Assembly: GCA_965218775.1 (NCBI GenBank)
Contig: CBDCLS010000003.1
Coordinates: 744,001 to 808,000 of the forward strand
Length of the DNA: 64,000 nucleotides
Source: CAUZIZ01 sp965218775
Lineage (GTDB): Bacteria > Acidobacteriota > UBA6911 > RPQK01 > JAJDTT01
Direction: 5' to 3'
This document shows, in pieces, positions 9,178 through 17,522 of the stretch. Each line of letters begins with the position of its first letter. The stretch's first letter is position 1. A program made the position numbers and the translations under genes. The notes below the pieces were generated by a model that saw only the letters and a list, made by a program, of their open reading frames with translations, was not told the DNA's origin and ran no database searches.

Positions 9178-9933
9178 GTGGAAAACTGCGAGATAGCCAT
9201 AAAAGGCATCACAGGACTACCCGAAGTAGAGCCGGGAACGCGAATTGGCGCGCTAATCGCGCGAACCTTGAAGGGGGCGTTGCCCGAAGTAGAGCCGAAC
9301 GACATTTTCGTCGTAGCGCAGAAGATCGTATCGAAGGCCGAAGGCGACACGGTTCGGCTGGCTACCGTAGTTCCTTCGGTAAGGGCCAATTCCTGGGCTC
9401 GAACCTGGGAAAAGGATCCGCGGGTGGTCGAGGTTGTGTTGCGCCAAAGCCGCCGTATCGTACGGATGGAACGGGGAATTCTGATCGCCGAAACCCACCA
9501 TGGATTCGTGTGTGCGAACGCCGGCGTCGATGCGTCCAACACGCCAAAGGGAAGTGTCACTCTGGTGCCACGGGACCCCGATCTTTCTGCCGAGGAGATC
9601 CGACTGGATCTGGAGAAGTTCTTCGAGCTTCCGGTGGGAGTCATTGTGACGGACACGTTCGGCCGTCCCTGGAGGGAGGGATTGGTGAATGTCGCTTTGG
9701 GCGTATCCGGCGTGTGCGCCTGTGTGGATTACCGGGGGGAGAAGGACTCTTTCGGTAGGCAAATACGGGTAACCCTGATGGCCGTGGCGGATGAACTAGC
9801 GGCGGCGGCGGGCCTCGTGATGGGAAAAATCAACCGGATACCCGTTGTTCAGATACGTGGAGTCAATCTCTCCTCTGCGGAGGGAACTGCACAGGAGCTG
9901 TTACGCGCGGCAGATCAGGACCTGTTTCGCTAG
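9178..9933 (+). CDS. cofE: Coenzyme F420-0:L-glutamate ligase (CofE)
   Basis: 251 aa. It has the CofE fold features: an N-terminal GITGLPEVEPG segment, a conserved VVAQKIVSKAEG motif (residues ~45-56), the glycine-rich ANAGVDASN metal/nucleotide region and the VTDTFGRPWREG motif. CofE adds the gamma-linked glutamate tail to F420-0 using GTP. No nitroreductase domain is fused, so this is the archaeal-type stand-alone form rather than the actinobacterial FbiB fusion. The start is GTG at 9178, thirteen bases from the target duplication of the insertion sequence. Its normal promoter is probably upstream of npdG, so the insertion may reduce or re-route its expression. Confidence 0.92.
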   Translation: MENCEIAIKGITGLPEVEPGTRIGALIARTLKGALPEVEPNDIFVVAQKIVSKAEGDTVRLATVVPSVRANSWARTWEKDPRVVEVVLRQSRRIVRMERGILIAETHHGFVCANAGVDASNTPKGSVTLVPRDPDLSAEEIRLDLEKFFELPVGVIVTDTFGRPWREGLVNVALGVSGVCACVDYRGEKDSFGRQIRVTLMAVADELAAAAGLVMGKINRIPVVQIRGVNLSSAEGTAQELLRAADQDLFR

Positions 9934-10078
9934 ACCTGGGAGGGATACCGACAGCGGCCTGCCGGAGCTGTGCGGGACCCAATCCAGGCCTTGAGCGTGT
10001 CTAAATAAGCCATATAGGAGCATATATAGGTTTATGTCACCCAAAACAGTGCTGAGGAGGTGTTGATTAGGTCCAACA

Positions 10079-11374
10079 TCAGAAAACTGGGGCCTTGGTG
10101 ATTGCGGTTGGTCGGAGGCGTCCGGGATACGAGAATTCGTCGCTTCGAATTAGCTCCGAGTAGGATCCCAGGCCAGCGTGGTCTTCCTCGGAAAGCAGGT
10201 CCAGGGGCCCCGGCTCGGCGTTTTCGCTGGAGTCGAAACGGCGTAGGATCTGGTAAAGGGTCGATCTTTCGGCGGCAACTCGCCCAGCATCCTGGATGCA
10301 GTGGCGAAGCTCCACAGGACGAAGCAATTGACCGTGTTCGGCGCCCGCCGCTGTCGAAATGCTTTCGTTGATCAGGGTACCACCCAAATCGTTGGCCCCA
10401 GCCGCCAGGCAAGCCTGAGCGAGTTTTAGGCCTTCCTTCACCCAGGAAACTTGAAGGTTGGGGATGTCCCGATTCAGGACGAGCCGGGCAATAGCATGAA
10501 TCCGTAGGGTTGTGATTCCGGTTGGCCCAGGCTGCAGCTCCGGAGTTTGGGTCTGGAGGTACATCGGAGCTTGGGCATGAATGAATCCAAGCGGCACGAA
10601 CTCGCTGAAGCCACCAGTTTGGCGCTGCAAGTCGCGAAGCAAAAGAAGGTGTCTGGCGCATTGCTCTGGTGTTTCCAGGTGACCGTACATCATGGTGGAT
10701 GTGGTTGGGATGCCGAGAGAGTGTGCCGTGGTGATCACATTCTTCCACTGCGCCGTACTGATGCGTCCGGGTGAGATTCGGTCCCGAAGGTCGTCGTCCA
10801 AGATCTCGGCTGAAGTGCCGGGAAGGCTTCCAATCCCAGCGGCGCGAAGCTCGCGTAGATACTCCTTGACGGTCATTGCAGAGCGGCGAGCACCGTAGAG
10901 AACCTCCTCCGGCGAGAATGCATGGATGTGCAATTCCGGCACGGCCTCTTTGAGCGCGTGACAGATCTGGATATAGAGATCCCCGGGCATATCAGGTGGG
11001 AGGCCGGCCTGTATACAAACCTCGGTTGCGCCAAGTTGCTGGGCCTCTGCTGCGCGCCGGACGATTTCTTCAATGGGAAGGTAGTAGGTCTCGTCGGCAC
11101 GGTGGGTGCGACTGAAGGCACAGAAGCCGCAGCGTTTGATGCAAACATTCGTAAAATTGATGTTGCGGTTGACAACGTAGGCAACCACTTCTCCGACCGT
11201 TTGGCGACGAAGCTGGTCTGCTACCAGCAGAAGGACCAGGAAGTCAGAGCCGTTCAGCGCGAAGAGGGAAACGATGTCCTTTTCGGCCAGATCGCGCCCT
11301 TCCAGGCAGTTGTCGAAAATGCGGGCGATGGGCGACGGGATTGTGTTGAGCAAGCCTGTTAGTTGATTCGGCAC
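10079..11374 (-). CDS. cofH: FO synthase subunit 2, 5-amino-6-(D-ribitylamino)uracil--L-tyrosine 4-hydroxyphenyl transferase (CofH)
   Basis: 431 aa radical-SAM enzyme. The cluster-binding motif C-x3-C-x2-C is present as Cys78, Cys82 and Cys85 (CIKRCGFC), after the NRNINFTNVC leader typical of CofH and the related menaquinone enzymes. CofH uses S-adenosylmethionine to attach a tyrosine-derived hydroxybenzyl group to 5-amino-6-ribitylaminouracil; CofG then closes the ring to give the deazaflavin FO. The neighbouring cofG settles the choice between CofH and menaquinone-pathway homologues. The ATG lies 16 bases inside the end of cofG, so the pair is translationally linked and convergent with the cofE transcription unit. 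Confidence 0.92.
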   Translation of the reverse strand: MPNQLTGLLNTIPSPIARIFDNCLEGRDLAEKDIVSLFALNGSDFLVLLLVADQLRRQTVGEVVAYVVNRNINFTNVCIKRCGFCAFSRTHRADETYYLPIEEIVRRAAEAQQLGATEVCIQAGLPPDMPGDLYIQICHALKEAVPELHIHAFSPEEVLYGARRSAMTVKEYLRELRAAGIGSLPGTSAEILDDDLRDRISPGRISTAQWKNVITTAHSLGIPTTSTMMYGHLETPEQCARHLLLLRDLQRQTGGFSEFVPLGFIHAQAPMYLQTQTPELQPGPTGITTLRIHAIARLVLNRDIPNLQVSWVKEGLKLAQACLAAGANDLGGTLINESISTAAGAEHGQLLRPVELRHCIQDAGRVAAERSTLYQILRRFDSSENAEPGPLDLLSEEDHAGLGSYSELIRSDEFSYPGRLRPTAITKAPVF

Positions 11375-12492
11375 AGCTCCGTCCTCTCTGATTCGCTTCC
11401 GGCCCGGGGGCCGAGTTCTGACGGGATATAGCCTTCAGAGTCAGCCTCTTTCTTCAATCGACTGCGAAGTTCGCCAGGAATGAAGTGATCTTTGTCTTGG
11501 ATATACTCGGGATAGACCGGAAATCGGGCCCTGAGCTGGAAGCCATGTGCCCCAGTCCGCTCCGTAAGCTCTCGGAGATGGGGCCAGGGGGCTTCCGGGT
11601 TGACAAAGTCGATGGTGACGGGAGAAATGCCTCCCCAGTCGTTGAGTCCCGCATCGAGGTACCCAAGATAGCGCCCGTCGGTCGCCGAAAGATTTGGAGG
11701 TGCTTGAATATTCATCTGGCGGCCCAGAATCAGCCGGGCCATGGCAATCGTCTCGAGCATTTCAACAAAACTGGGTTCGGCCGTGGCCGCCATGGCGGTC
11801 CCAGGCTTGGCTCTGAAGTTCTGAATGATCACTTCCTGAATGTGCCCGTAGCGTCGGTGCAGATCACGAATAAGGTGCAGTGAATCCATTCGGTCGTCTA
11901 GCGTCTCGCCGATGCCCACCAGGATTCCAGTCGTGAACGGGATGGCGAGCTCACCCGCCAGACGCAGGGTGTTCACGCGAACACGTGGATGCTTGCTAGG
12001 AGCGGAAGCGTGAGGTCCTCCCGGTTCGGATAGGCGAAGGCTGGTGGTTTCGAGCATCAGACCAAGCGAAGCATTCACCTGTTGGAGCGCCTTGAGTTCC
12101 GAACGGGAAAGTATTCCTGCGTTGGTGTGCGGGTAGAGATTCGTTTCCTTCAACACCATTTGGCACATTTGAAAGAGGTAGTCGACAGTGCTGTCGTAGC
12201 CCTCCTCTCGGAGCCAGCGCCGGGCCTCGGGGTATCGTTGCTCCGGTCTTTCTCCCAGCACGAAGAGGGCCTCCCGGCAGCCCTTCTGTTGACCAGAGCG
12301 CGCAACCGCAAGGACTTCTTCCGCCCGCATGAAGCAGTCCTCGTCGGGTTTGGGCTCCTGGCGGAAAACACAATAATCGCAGGAATCGCGACAAAGGCGA
12401 GTGAGGGGAATGAAGACCTTCGGAGAGAAGCTGATCGTAGTGCCTTTGGCCTGGCTGCGAAGTGTGGCCGCCTGCTCACACAGCGAGGTCAA
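11359..12492 (-). CDS. cofG: FO synthase subunit 1, 7,8-didemethyl-8-hydroxy-5-deazariboflavin synthase (CofG)
   Basis: About 377 aa radical-SAM enzyme; the C-x3-C-x2-C motif is CRDSCDYC (Cys34, 38 and 41 from the chosen start), preceded by FSPKVFIPLTRLC, the usual CofG context. It forms the deazaflavin ring of FO from the CofH product. The reading frame is open far upstream to 12801, but that part crosses the selenocysteine tRNA on the other strand and is not protein-like. I prefer the TTG at 12492, which has GGGAAG six bases upstream; a GTG at 12528 is the main alternative. cofG and cofH overlap by 16 bases. Confidence 0.9.
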   Translation of the reverse strand: MTSLCEQAATLRSQAKGTTISFSPKVFIPLTRLCRDSCDYCVFRQEPKPDEDCFMRAEEVLAVARSGQQKGCREALFVLGERPEQRYPEARRWLREEGYDSTVDYLFQMCQMVLKETNLYPHTNAGILSRSELKALQQVNASLGLMLETTSLRLSEPGGPHASAPSKHPRVRVNTLRLAGELAIPFTTGILVGIGETLDDRMDSLHLIRDLHRRYGHIQEVIIQNFRAKPGTAMAATAEPSFVEMLETIAMARLILGRQMNIQAPPNLSATDGRYLGYLDAGLNDWGGISPVTIDFVNPEAPWPHLRELTERTGAHGFQLRARFPVYPEYIQDKDHFIPGELRSRLKKEADSEGYIPSELGPRAGSESERTELCRIN

Positions 12493-12593
12493 AGAGCACT
12501 TCCCGTCTGGAAGAAAAGGGTCGGACACGAGGGAATCGTAGCAGCCAGGGGGGGTGAGGTCTACCCACGGCCGGCGAAGCAGGGAACCGGTGG

Positions 12594-12599
12594 TAGAAT
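12594..12599 (+). promoter_or_regulatory. Probable -10 box of selC
   Basis: TAGAAT lies eight bases before the first base of the selenocysteine tRNA, the spacing expected for direct transcription of a tRNA. I see no convincing -35 hexamer at the right distance, so the promoter is only partly supported. Confidence 0.45.
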
Positions 12600-12607
12600 G
12601 TCCGCTC

Positions 12608-12703
12608 GGAGGCACTTCTCGTCTGGTGACGGGCCTGGTCTTCAAAACCAGTCGGGCTGCGGCGAGAGTCGTGGCTGGTGGGTTCGATTCCCATGTGCCT
12701 CCG
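12608..12703 (+). tRNA. selC: tRNA-Sec (UCA anticodon)
   Basis: A 96-base selenocysteine tRNA read by hand. The acceptor stem is a perfect 8-bp pair (GGAGGCAC at 12608-12615 with GTGCCTCC at 12695-12702), followed by a G discriminator. The T arm has a 5-bp stem (GTGGG/CCCAT) around TTCGATT, giving the bacterial 8+5 helix. The anticodon arm CCTGGTCTTCAAAACCAG presents TCA, and a long variable arm lies between it and the T arm. These features distinguish it from tRNA-Ser and from UGA-suppressing tRNA-Trp. No 3' CCA is encoded. It implies that the organism decodes UGA as selenocysteine; selA, selB and selD are not in this window. Confidence 0.93.
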
Positions 12704-12763
12704 CTGCTCGATACGAATCGCAAAGATCGACTGAACGAACTGCAGAGAGTTGACGGTGCGGGT

Positions 12764-13525
12764 ATGAAAAGGTGGTTGAAGGCGGAACTGCACACGCACA
12801 CAAGGGAAGATCCGGCTGACGGGCAGAGCGTCGTATGGCATAGTCCCCAGCAGCTAATCGATTCGGCTGCGGCTCAGGGCTTTGAGCTCCTTTCGATCAC
12901 GAACCACAACCAACTCCTGTTCGAAGAGGGCCTAAATGATTACGCTCACGAAAAGGGAGTTTTGCTTCTGCCTGGAGTAGAGGCGACGCTCGAAGGAAGT
13001 CACACTCTGCTTTACAATTTCCTGGACTATGAACCTGATTGGACCACACCGGCGCAGGTCCTGGACAGAAAAGGGCCTGACCAGCTGGTAGTCGCAGCTC
13101 ATCCTTTCTATCCCATCCGAAGTGCCATTGGCCGCCGGTTTTTGGAGTGGGGCGAGCTGTTTGATGCGGTGGAATACAATCATTTCTATACGAAACAGAT
13201 CAATTTCAACCGTTGCGCGCAGAGTGCTGCCAGACAGTTGAGGCTGCCCCTTATTGGAAACTCAGACGTTCATTTTCTGGAACAGTTGGGCTGCACTTAT
13301 AGTTTGGTTTATGCCGAGAAGGAGACAGCTTCGGTGGTTGAAGCCGTCAAGCGTGGATCGGTTCGAATAGTGACGGCGCCCTTAGGCCCCGCCTTTACGG
13401 CACGACTCCTCTTTTGGGTGTTGAAGGGAAACATCAGGCGTAGGTTGCAAGCGTTCTGGTCTTATCTTCCGGCCTCGAGTGCGACCGGGAGCCGAGGCGT
13501 CTTCGGACGAGAGACTGGAAGATAG
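12764..13525 (+). CDS. PHP-domain metal-dependent phosphoesterase
   Basis: 253 aa. It belongs to the PHP superfamily: metal ligands are visible in ELHTHT (residues 8-13), TNHNQ, GVEAT, AAHPFYP and GNSDVH. Such proteins (often labelled CehA/McbA or PHP phosphoesterases) hydrolyse phosphoester or carbamate-like bonds; the substrate is not predictable here. I took the ATG at 12764, directly before the HTHT motif; the frame is open further upstream, but that region is the selenocysteine tRNA. The C-terminal ~50 residues are basic and look like a short helical tail. It is followed at 17 bases by prephenate dehydratase, perhaps in the same transcript. Confidence 0.75.
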   Translation: MKRWLKAELHTHTREDPADGQSVVWHSPQQLIDSAAAQGFELLSITNHNQLLFEEGLNDYAHEKGVLLLPGVEATLEGSHTLLYNFLDYEPDWTTPAQVLDRKGPDQLVVAAHPFYPIRSAIGRRFLEWGELFDAVEYNHFYTKQINFNRCAQSAARQLRLPLIGNSDVHFLEQLGCTYSLVYAEKETASVVEAVKRGSVRIVTAPLGPAFTARLLFWVLKGNIRRRLQAFWSYLPASSATGSRGVFGRETGR

Positions 13526-13542
13526 TCACCGGAAAGAACAAG

Positions 13543-14427
13543 ATGGGCGTCACCGAATCCGACTTGAGAGGAGATAAGCAAGAAGTGATAGCGGTATCGA
13601 TCCAGGGCGAAAGGGGGTCATTCAGCGAGGAAGCTTCCCTGTTGTTGCTAGGGAAAGGCATAGAGTTTCACTGCTGCGAGGCCTTCGAGGAAGTTTTTCG
13701 AGCCACTTCCCAGGGCCAGACCCGTTACTGTGTGGTTCCCATGGAAAACTCCTTGGCCGGGTCGATTCATAAGAACTATGACCTCTTGCTTCGATATGGG
13801 CTGAAGATCGTGCAGGAGGTCAATTTGCGCATTCAGCACCATTTGATTGGGGTCGAGGGCGCGACTTTTGATCAAATTCGGACCGTCATGTCGCACCCGG
13901 TAGCCTTGGATCAATGCGAGCGGTTTTTTGAGCGGTTCCCGCATCTGGTCAAACGGACAGCCTATGACACCTCTGGTAGCGTGAAGCGGATCGTGGCGAA
14001 GGATCTGCGGGATTGTGCCGGGATAGCCGGGGTGCGGGCGGCCGAGTACTACAAGGGTGAGATCTTGATGAGGGGAATAGAGGACAACGAAGAGAACTTC
14101 ACTCGCTTCTTCCTTCTTTCGCCGAAGCTCGAGACCGTGGAAGCCGCCAATAAGGTATCCATCGTATTCAGCTTCCAGAACACGCCCGGGGCTCTTTTCA
14201 AGTGCCTTAGCGTCTTTGCAAGCCGCGAGATCGATCTGGCGAAGATCGAGTCTCGCCCTATTCATGGTCGCCCCTGGGAGTATTTGTTTTATCTCGATTT
14301 TCAGGGCAACGTGAATGAAGATCGAACCCGTGACGCTCTCAGCGATCTAGGGGGAATCGCCGAGTTCATGGAGATTCTGGGATGTTATCCAAGTGCGGCT
14401 TCCCAGGAAGACGGGGGAAGATCTTGA
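13543..14427 (+). CDS. pheA: Prephenate dehydratase
   Basis: 294 aa. The catalytic prephenate dehydratase domain occupies about residues 16-195 and shows GERGSFSEEA, the VPMENS motif and the catalytic Thr-Arg-Phe (residues 187-189). A regulatory ACT domain follows (about 204-285) with the phenylalanine-binding signature ESRP at 236-239. The enzyme converts prephenate to phenylpyruvate in phenylalanine synthesis and is normally feedback inhibited through the ACT domain. There is no chorismate mutase domain, so this is the mono-functional form. It occupies the position next to rpmH where many genomes carry dnaA. Confidence 0.93.
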   Translation: MGVTESDLRGDKQEVIAVSIQGERGSFSEEASLLLLGKGIEFHCCEAFEEVFRATSQGQTRYCVVPMENSLAGSIHKNYDLLLRYGLKIVQEVNLRIQHHLIGVEGATFDQIRTVMSHPVALDQCERFFERFPHLVKRTAYDTSGSVKRIVAKDLRDCAGIAGVRAAEYYKGEILMRGIEDNEENFTRFFLLSPKLETVEAANKVSIVFSFQNTPGALFKCLSVFASREIDLAKIESRPIHGRPWEYLFYLDFQGNVNEDRTRDALSDLGGIAEFMEILGCYPSAASQEDGGRS

Positions 14428-14520
14428 GCCGTAAGGCCGATGCGTTCGGAGCGTCAGTTGATCCGGCGCGGTTAAATTGATAGTATCAGACGCCTTTCGA
14501 TCGAGGCGTGGTAGGGAATC

Positions 14521-14661
14521 ATGAAGCGTACGTTTCAACCGAACAATCGTCGGCGCCGTAAGACACACGGGTTCAGGGCACGTATGGGAACCCGTGGAGG
14601 CCGTGTGGTGGTTAGGCGTAGGAGAACAAAGGGACGTAGGTCTTTATCGGCAAGTGGTTGA
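14521..14661 (+). CDS. rpmH: 50S ribosomal protein L34
   Basis: 46 aa, highly basic, beginning MKRTFQPNNRRRRKTHGF, the invariant L34 N-terminus, and ending in SLSASG. L34 is a small protein of the large ribosomal subunit. It is followed by rnpA whose TTG start overlaps the rpmH stop, the classic rpmH-rnpA arrangement near the replication origin. Confidence 0.96.
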   Translation: MKRTFQPNNRRRRKTHGFRARMGTRGGRVVVRRRRTKGRRSLSASG

Positions 14662-15017
14662 AGCAGTTTGGTTTTTCGCGAGCAGAGAGACTTCACAACT
14701 CCAGGGAATATCTGGAGGTCTACCGGTCTGGAGACAGAATCCACAGGCCCCACTTCGTTCTGTACTTGATGCCGAACGAATTGCCCCATAGCCGCCTGGG
14801 AGTGACCATATCTCGAAAGGTGGGTCCACCGGTTGGCCGGAACCGGGTAAAGCGCTCGCTACGCGAAGTATTTCGCCACAACAAGAATCTTGCAGGGCGA
14901 CCCTGTGATGTGGTTGTCAACGTGAAAAGATCGGCTGCGAACGCGTCTTCCAAGGAGCTCCACCAGGAATTTGTGACGACCGTCGAGAGGTGGAGCAGCA
15001 GGAAAGGCGGCGTGTGA
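14658..15017 (+). CDS. rnpA: Ribonuclease P protein component
   Basis: 119 aa. The conserved basic RNA-binding helix RNRVKRSLREVFR is present (residues ~61-73), with the preceding SRKVG motif of the RnpA fold. It is the protein cofactor of RNase P, which trims tRNA 5' ends. Its start is TTG at 14658, sharing bases with the rpmH stop (TTGA). The short spacing to rpmH upstream and yidD downstream (four-base overlap) is the standard operon order. Confidence 0.95.
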   Translation: MKQFGFSRAERLHNSREYLEVYRSGDRIHRPHFVLYLMPNELPHSRLGVTISRKVGPPVGRNRVKRSLREVFRHNKNLAGRPCDVVVNVKRSAANASSKELHQEFVTTVERWSSRKGGV

Positions 15018-15223
15018 AGCAGCTTCTTTCGGTCTTAATCCGACTCTATCAGAGATCGCTGTCTCTGCTTCTTCCTCCATCCTGCCGATTCTCTCCTTCC
15101 TGCTCGGAGTACATGATCCAGGCCATCCAGAAAAAGGGGATTGGGCAAGGCATTTACCTGGGCTTCAAGAGGATTCTGCGCTGTCATCCTTGGAACCCGG
15201 GCGGCTTTGACCCTGTGAAGTAG
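15014..15223 (+). CDS. yidD: Membrane protein insertion efficiency factor YidD
   Basis: 69 aa. It carries the family cysteines and motif CRFSPSCSEYMIQAI, then a CHPWNPGGFDPV C-terminus. YidD assists insertion of inner-membrane proteins with YidC. The GTG at 15014 overlaps the rnpA stop (GTGA) and follows the purine-rich GGAAAGG at 15001-15007; a longer in-frame start at 14990 is less likely. Confidence 0.93.
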   Translation: MKQLLSVLIRLYQRSLSLLLPPSCRFSPSCSEYMIQAIQKKGIGQGIYLGFKRILRCHPWNPGGFDPVK

Positions 15224-15245
15224 AACGGGGACCACTTCTACCGAC

Positions 15246-17030
15246 ATGACTAATGGCCATGATCCCAACAAGATGGACCTGGAGAAGCGACTGCTGCTCG
15301 CAATGCTCCTGTCGATGGCCGTTCTACTGATTACTCCTCACTTGTATCAGAGTTATTTCCCGCCGCCGGCACCCCAGGAGCCAGTGCAGGAAAGCCAGCA
15401 GGCGGCCCCGCCGGAGCCGGCTCCGGAGCCAGCAATCCAGGCCTCCGCACCGGAATCAGAAGAGGCCCCGGAGTGGAGGAGGACCGAAGCGACTCCGCGC
15501 GAAATCACGGTTGAAAATGAAGATCTCCTGCTGCGCTGGACCACAGAGGGAGGAGCGCTCCAGAACATCCTCCTCAAGAAATACAGTGCGGTATTGGATG
15601 ATTCGGCTGGAGAAGGGGAGTTAGGTTCTGACCTTCTGCTGGTTGACCTGTTACCCCAGGGACTGCCCCAGACTTTGCCGCGCCCCCTCACGATTCGAGT
15701 CGGTGATGAGGCCATCAACCGCGAACTCGAGACCGCGGTGTACGAAATCGTAGGAGGGGAATGGGAACAGTTGGGGGCGCCGGCGGAATTCGAGCTTTTC
15801 TACGGTGGTTCCAAGGTTCAGGTGAGAAGGAGATTCGAGATACCCGAGTCGGGTTATGAGATAAGGATGGAGACGGAGGTGCTGGCGGAGGGAAGAGGGA
15901 TTCCTTTCTCCATCGTCCTGGGTCCCGGTATTGGGAAGGTCGAGCCTGAAGCTGCAGTGATCGGGGACTTCAGCTACCCGAGAATCAAGCGCTATGTGGC
16001 TAACGCTGTGGAGTCCTATGTCGCCGGTGCACCGTCGTGGTTCTCGTCGGAGATTAGTCTGGAAGATGGGGCGCGTGAGCTGACTTCAGGAACCCGATGG
16101 GTTGGACTCGACAGCCAGTACTTCGCATACCTGGTTTTCGATTCTGATCCGATTCGATCGATTCGGCTTTCCCGCGTTGAGTGGAAGCGCACGGAGCCAG
16201 CCGAGGACACCGTTCCCCTGCTGGTCTGCGAGGTTGGTTTCGTTGGCAAGGCCAGCTACGCCCTCTTCGCGGGGCCCAAAGACCAGGCGATCCTGACGCA
16301 AACGGACCCCACACTCAAGGAGCTGATCGATTACGGATTGCTCGCGATTCTGGTGAAGCCTTTGGTGTTCGGCCTCCAGTTTACCTACGGATTCGTCGGT
16401 AATTATGGTTGGTCCATCATTATCCTGACCTTCGTGATCAACCTCGCTCTTTTTCCCGTGCGCTACAAGCAGATGGCATCCATGAAGAAGATGTCGGCGC
16501 TGCAGCCGAAGCTGAAGTCCATCCAGGACAGATATAAGCGCATGAAGCGAGACGACCCGCGCAAGCAGCAGATGAACACGGAGGTGATGGCGCTTTATAA
16601 AGAACATGGCGTCAACCCGTTAGGAGGGTGCCTGCCGTTAGTGATCCAGATGCCGTTCTTGATTGCCTTCTACCGCATGTTGGCTTCATCGATCGAGCTT
16701 CGTGGAGCTCCTTTTATGGGCTGGATCCAGGACCTGTCTCAGCACGATCCTTACTACATCACACCCGTCGTGATGGGCGTCAGCATGGTGGTCCAGCAGA
16801 AGATGACCCCGGCGACAGGCGATCCGACGCAAAGACGGATGATGATGCTCTTGCCCGTCGTTTTTACCTTCTTCTTCCTGAACCTATCGAGTGGCCTGGT
16901 GATTTATTTCTTGTTTAGCAACCTGTTTGCTATGATGTTCCAGGTTTTGATGCAGCGGCTGAAGACCGACGACGCCCCAATAAAGCAGAAAGGCTCAAAG
17001 AAAGGTGATGGAAAAGGTGGAAGACGGTAG
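15246..17030 (+). CDS. yidC: Membrane protein insertase YidC
   Basis: 594 aa, the Gram-negative long form. An N-terminal membrane anchor (residues ~15-35) is followed by a proline/glutamate-rich linker (about 38-75), a large periplasmic beta domain (to ~350) and the C-terminal insertase core with its membrane helices (YGWSIIILTFVINLALFPVRYKQM; GGCLPLVIQMPFLIAFYRML). The C-terminus is lysine-rich, as expected for ribosome contact. It inserts and folds inner-membrane proteins with or without SecYEG. The ATG at 15246 is used; a second Met ten codons later is an alternative. The large periplasmic domain supports a diderm cell. Confidence 0.95.
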   Translation: MTNGHDPNKMDLEKRLLLAMLLSMAVLLITPHLYQSYFPPPAPQEPVQESQQAAPPEPAPEPAIQASAPESEEAPEWRRTEATPREITVENEDLLLRWTTEGGALQNILLKKYSAVLDDSAGEGELGSDLLLVDLLPQGLPQTLPRPLTIRVGDEAINRELETAVYEIVGGEWEQLGAPAEFELFYGGSKVQVRRRFEIPESGYEIRMETEVLAEGRGIPFSIVLGPGIGKVEPEAAVIGDFSYPRIKRYVANAVESYVAGAPSWFSSEISLEDGARELTSGTRWVGLDSQYFAYLVFDSDPIRSIRLSRVEWKRTEPAEDTVPLLVCEVGFVGKASYALFAGPKDQAILTQTDPTLKELIDYGLLAILVKPLVFGLQFTYGFVGNYGWSIIILTFVINLALFPVRYKQMASMKKMSALQPKLKSIQDRYKRMKRDDPRKQQMNTEVMALYKEHGVNPLGGCLPLVIQMPFLIAFYRMLASSIELRGAPFMGWIQDLSQHDPYYITPVVMGVSMVVQQKMTPATGDPTQRRMMMLLPVVFTFFFLNLSSGLVIYFLFSNLFAMMFQVLMQRLKTDDAPIKQKGSKKGDGKGGRR

Positions 17031-17496
17031 GGAGAGGCTGGCGAGACCGGAGCTTCTTGAATCGATGAAGGGTTTTCTGGGAGACCTTATCCAGCAGCTT
17101 GGCCTCGATTTACAATTCAGCTGTGAGATGGAGGAAGACGGGATCCATGTCCGTTTGGAGGGGTCCGACGGCAGCCTGGTGCTGGGCGATAGCGCGCGCC
17201 TGCTCTATGCGATCAACCATCTTCTGAATCAGATCTTTTTTCGAAAGTCGGAAGATGGATGTAATTTTTGGGTTGACTGCGAAGGCTACCGAAGCGAACG
17301 CGAGCAAGAACTGGCCCTGTTGGCGAAGAAGGCGGCCGAGCAGGTACGGCTGTCGGGGAAGGAGTTCTCCTTTCAGTCTCTTCCGGCGAGCGAGCGCCGC
17401 ATCATTCATCTGGCGCTGGCCGATGAACTAGGAGTGAGGACTCAAAGCGAAGGCAGTGGCGCCCATCGCTGCGTTGTCGTTTTGCCTGCATTCTAA
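17008..17496 (+). CDS. jag: Jag/KhpB-type RNA-binding protein (R3H domain)
   Basis: 162 aa, overlapping the end of yidC by 23 bases, as in many origin regions. A KH-like region (about residues 25-100) contains the LYAINHLLNQIFFR segment, and an R3H domain follows with PASERRIIHLAL (about 126-137). No N-terminal Jag domain is present, so it is the short form. Jag/KhpB binds RNA and affects cell division and envelope synthesis. A GTG three bases upstream is an alternative start. Confidence 0.85.
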   Translation: MEKVEDGRERLARPELLESMKGFLGDLIQQLGLDLQFSCEMEEDGIHVRLEGSDGSLVLGDSARLLYAINHLLNQIFFRKSEDGCNFWVDCEGYRSEREQELALLAKKAAEQVRLSGKEFSFQSLPASERRIIHLALADELGVRTQSEGSGAHRCVVVLPAF

Positions 17497-17522
17497 CTCG
17501 AACACCAAAAAGACACACATCT

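Noticed and set aside
12554..12763. Upstream extension of the PHP protein
   Set aside because: It would translate the selenocysteine tRNA; the HTHT metal motif begins right after the ATG at 12764.
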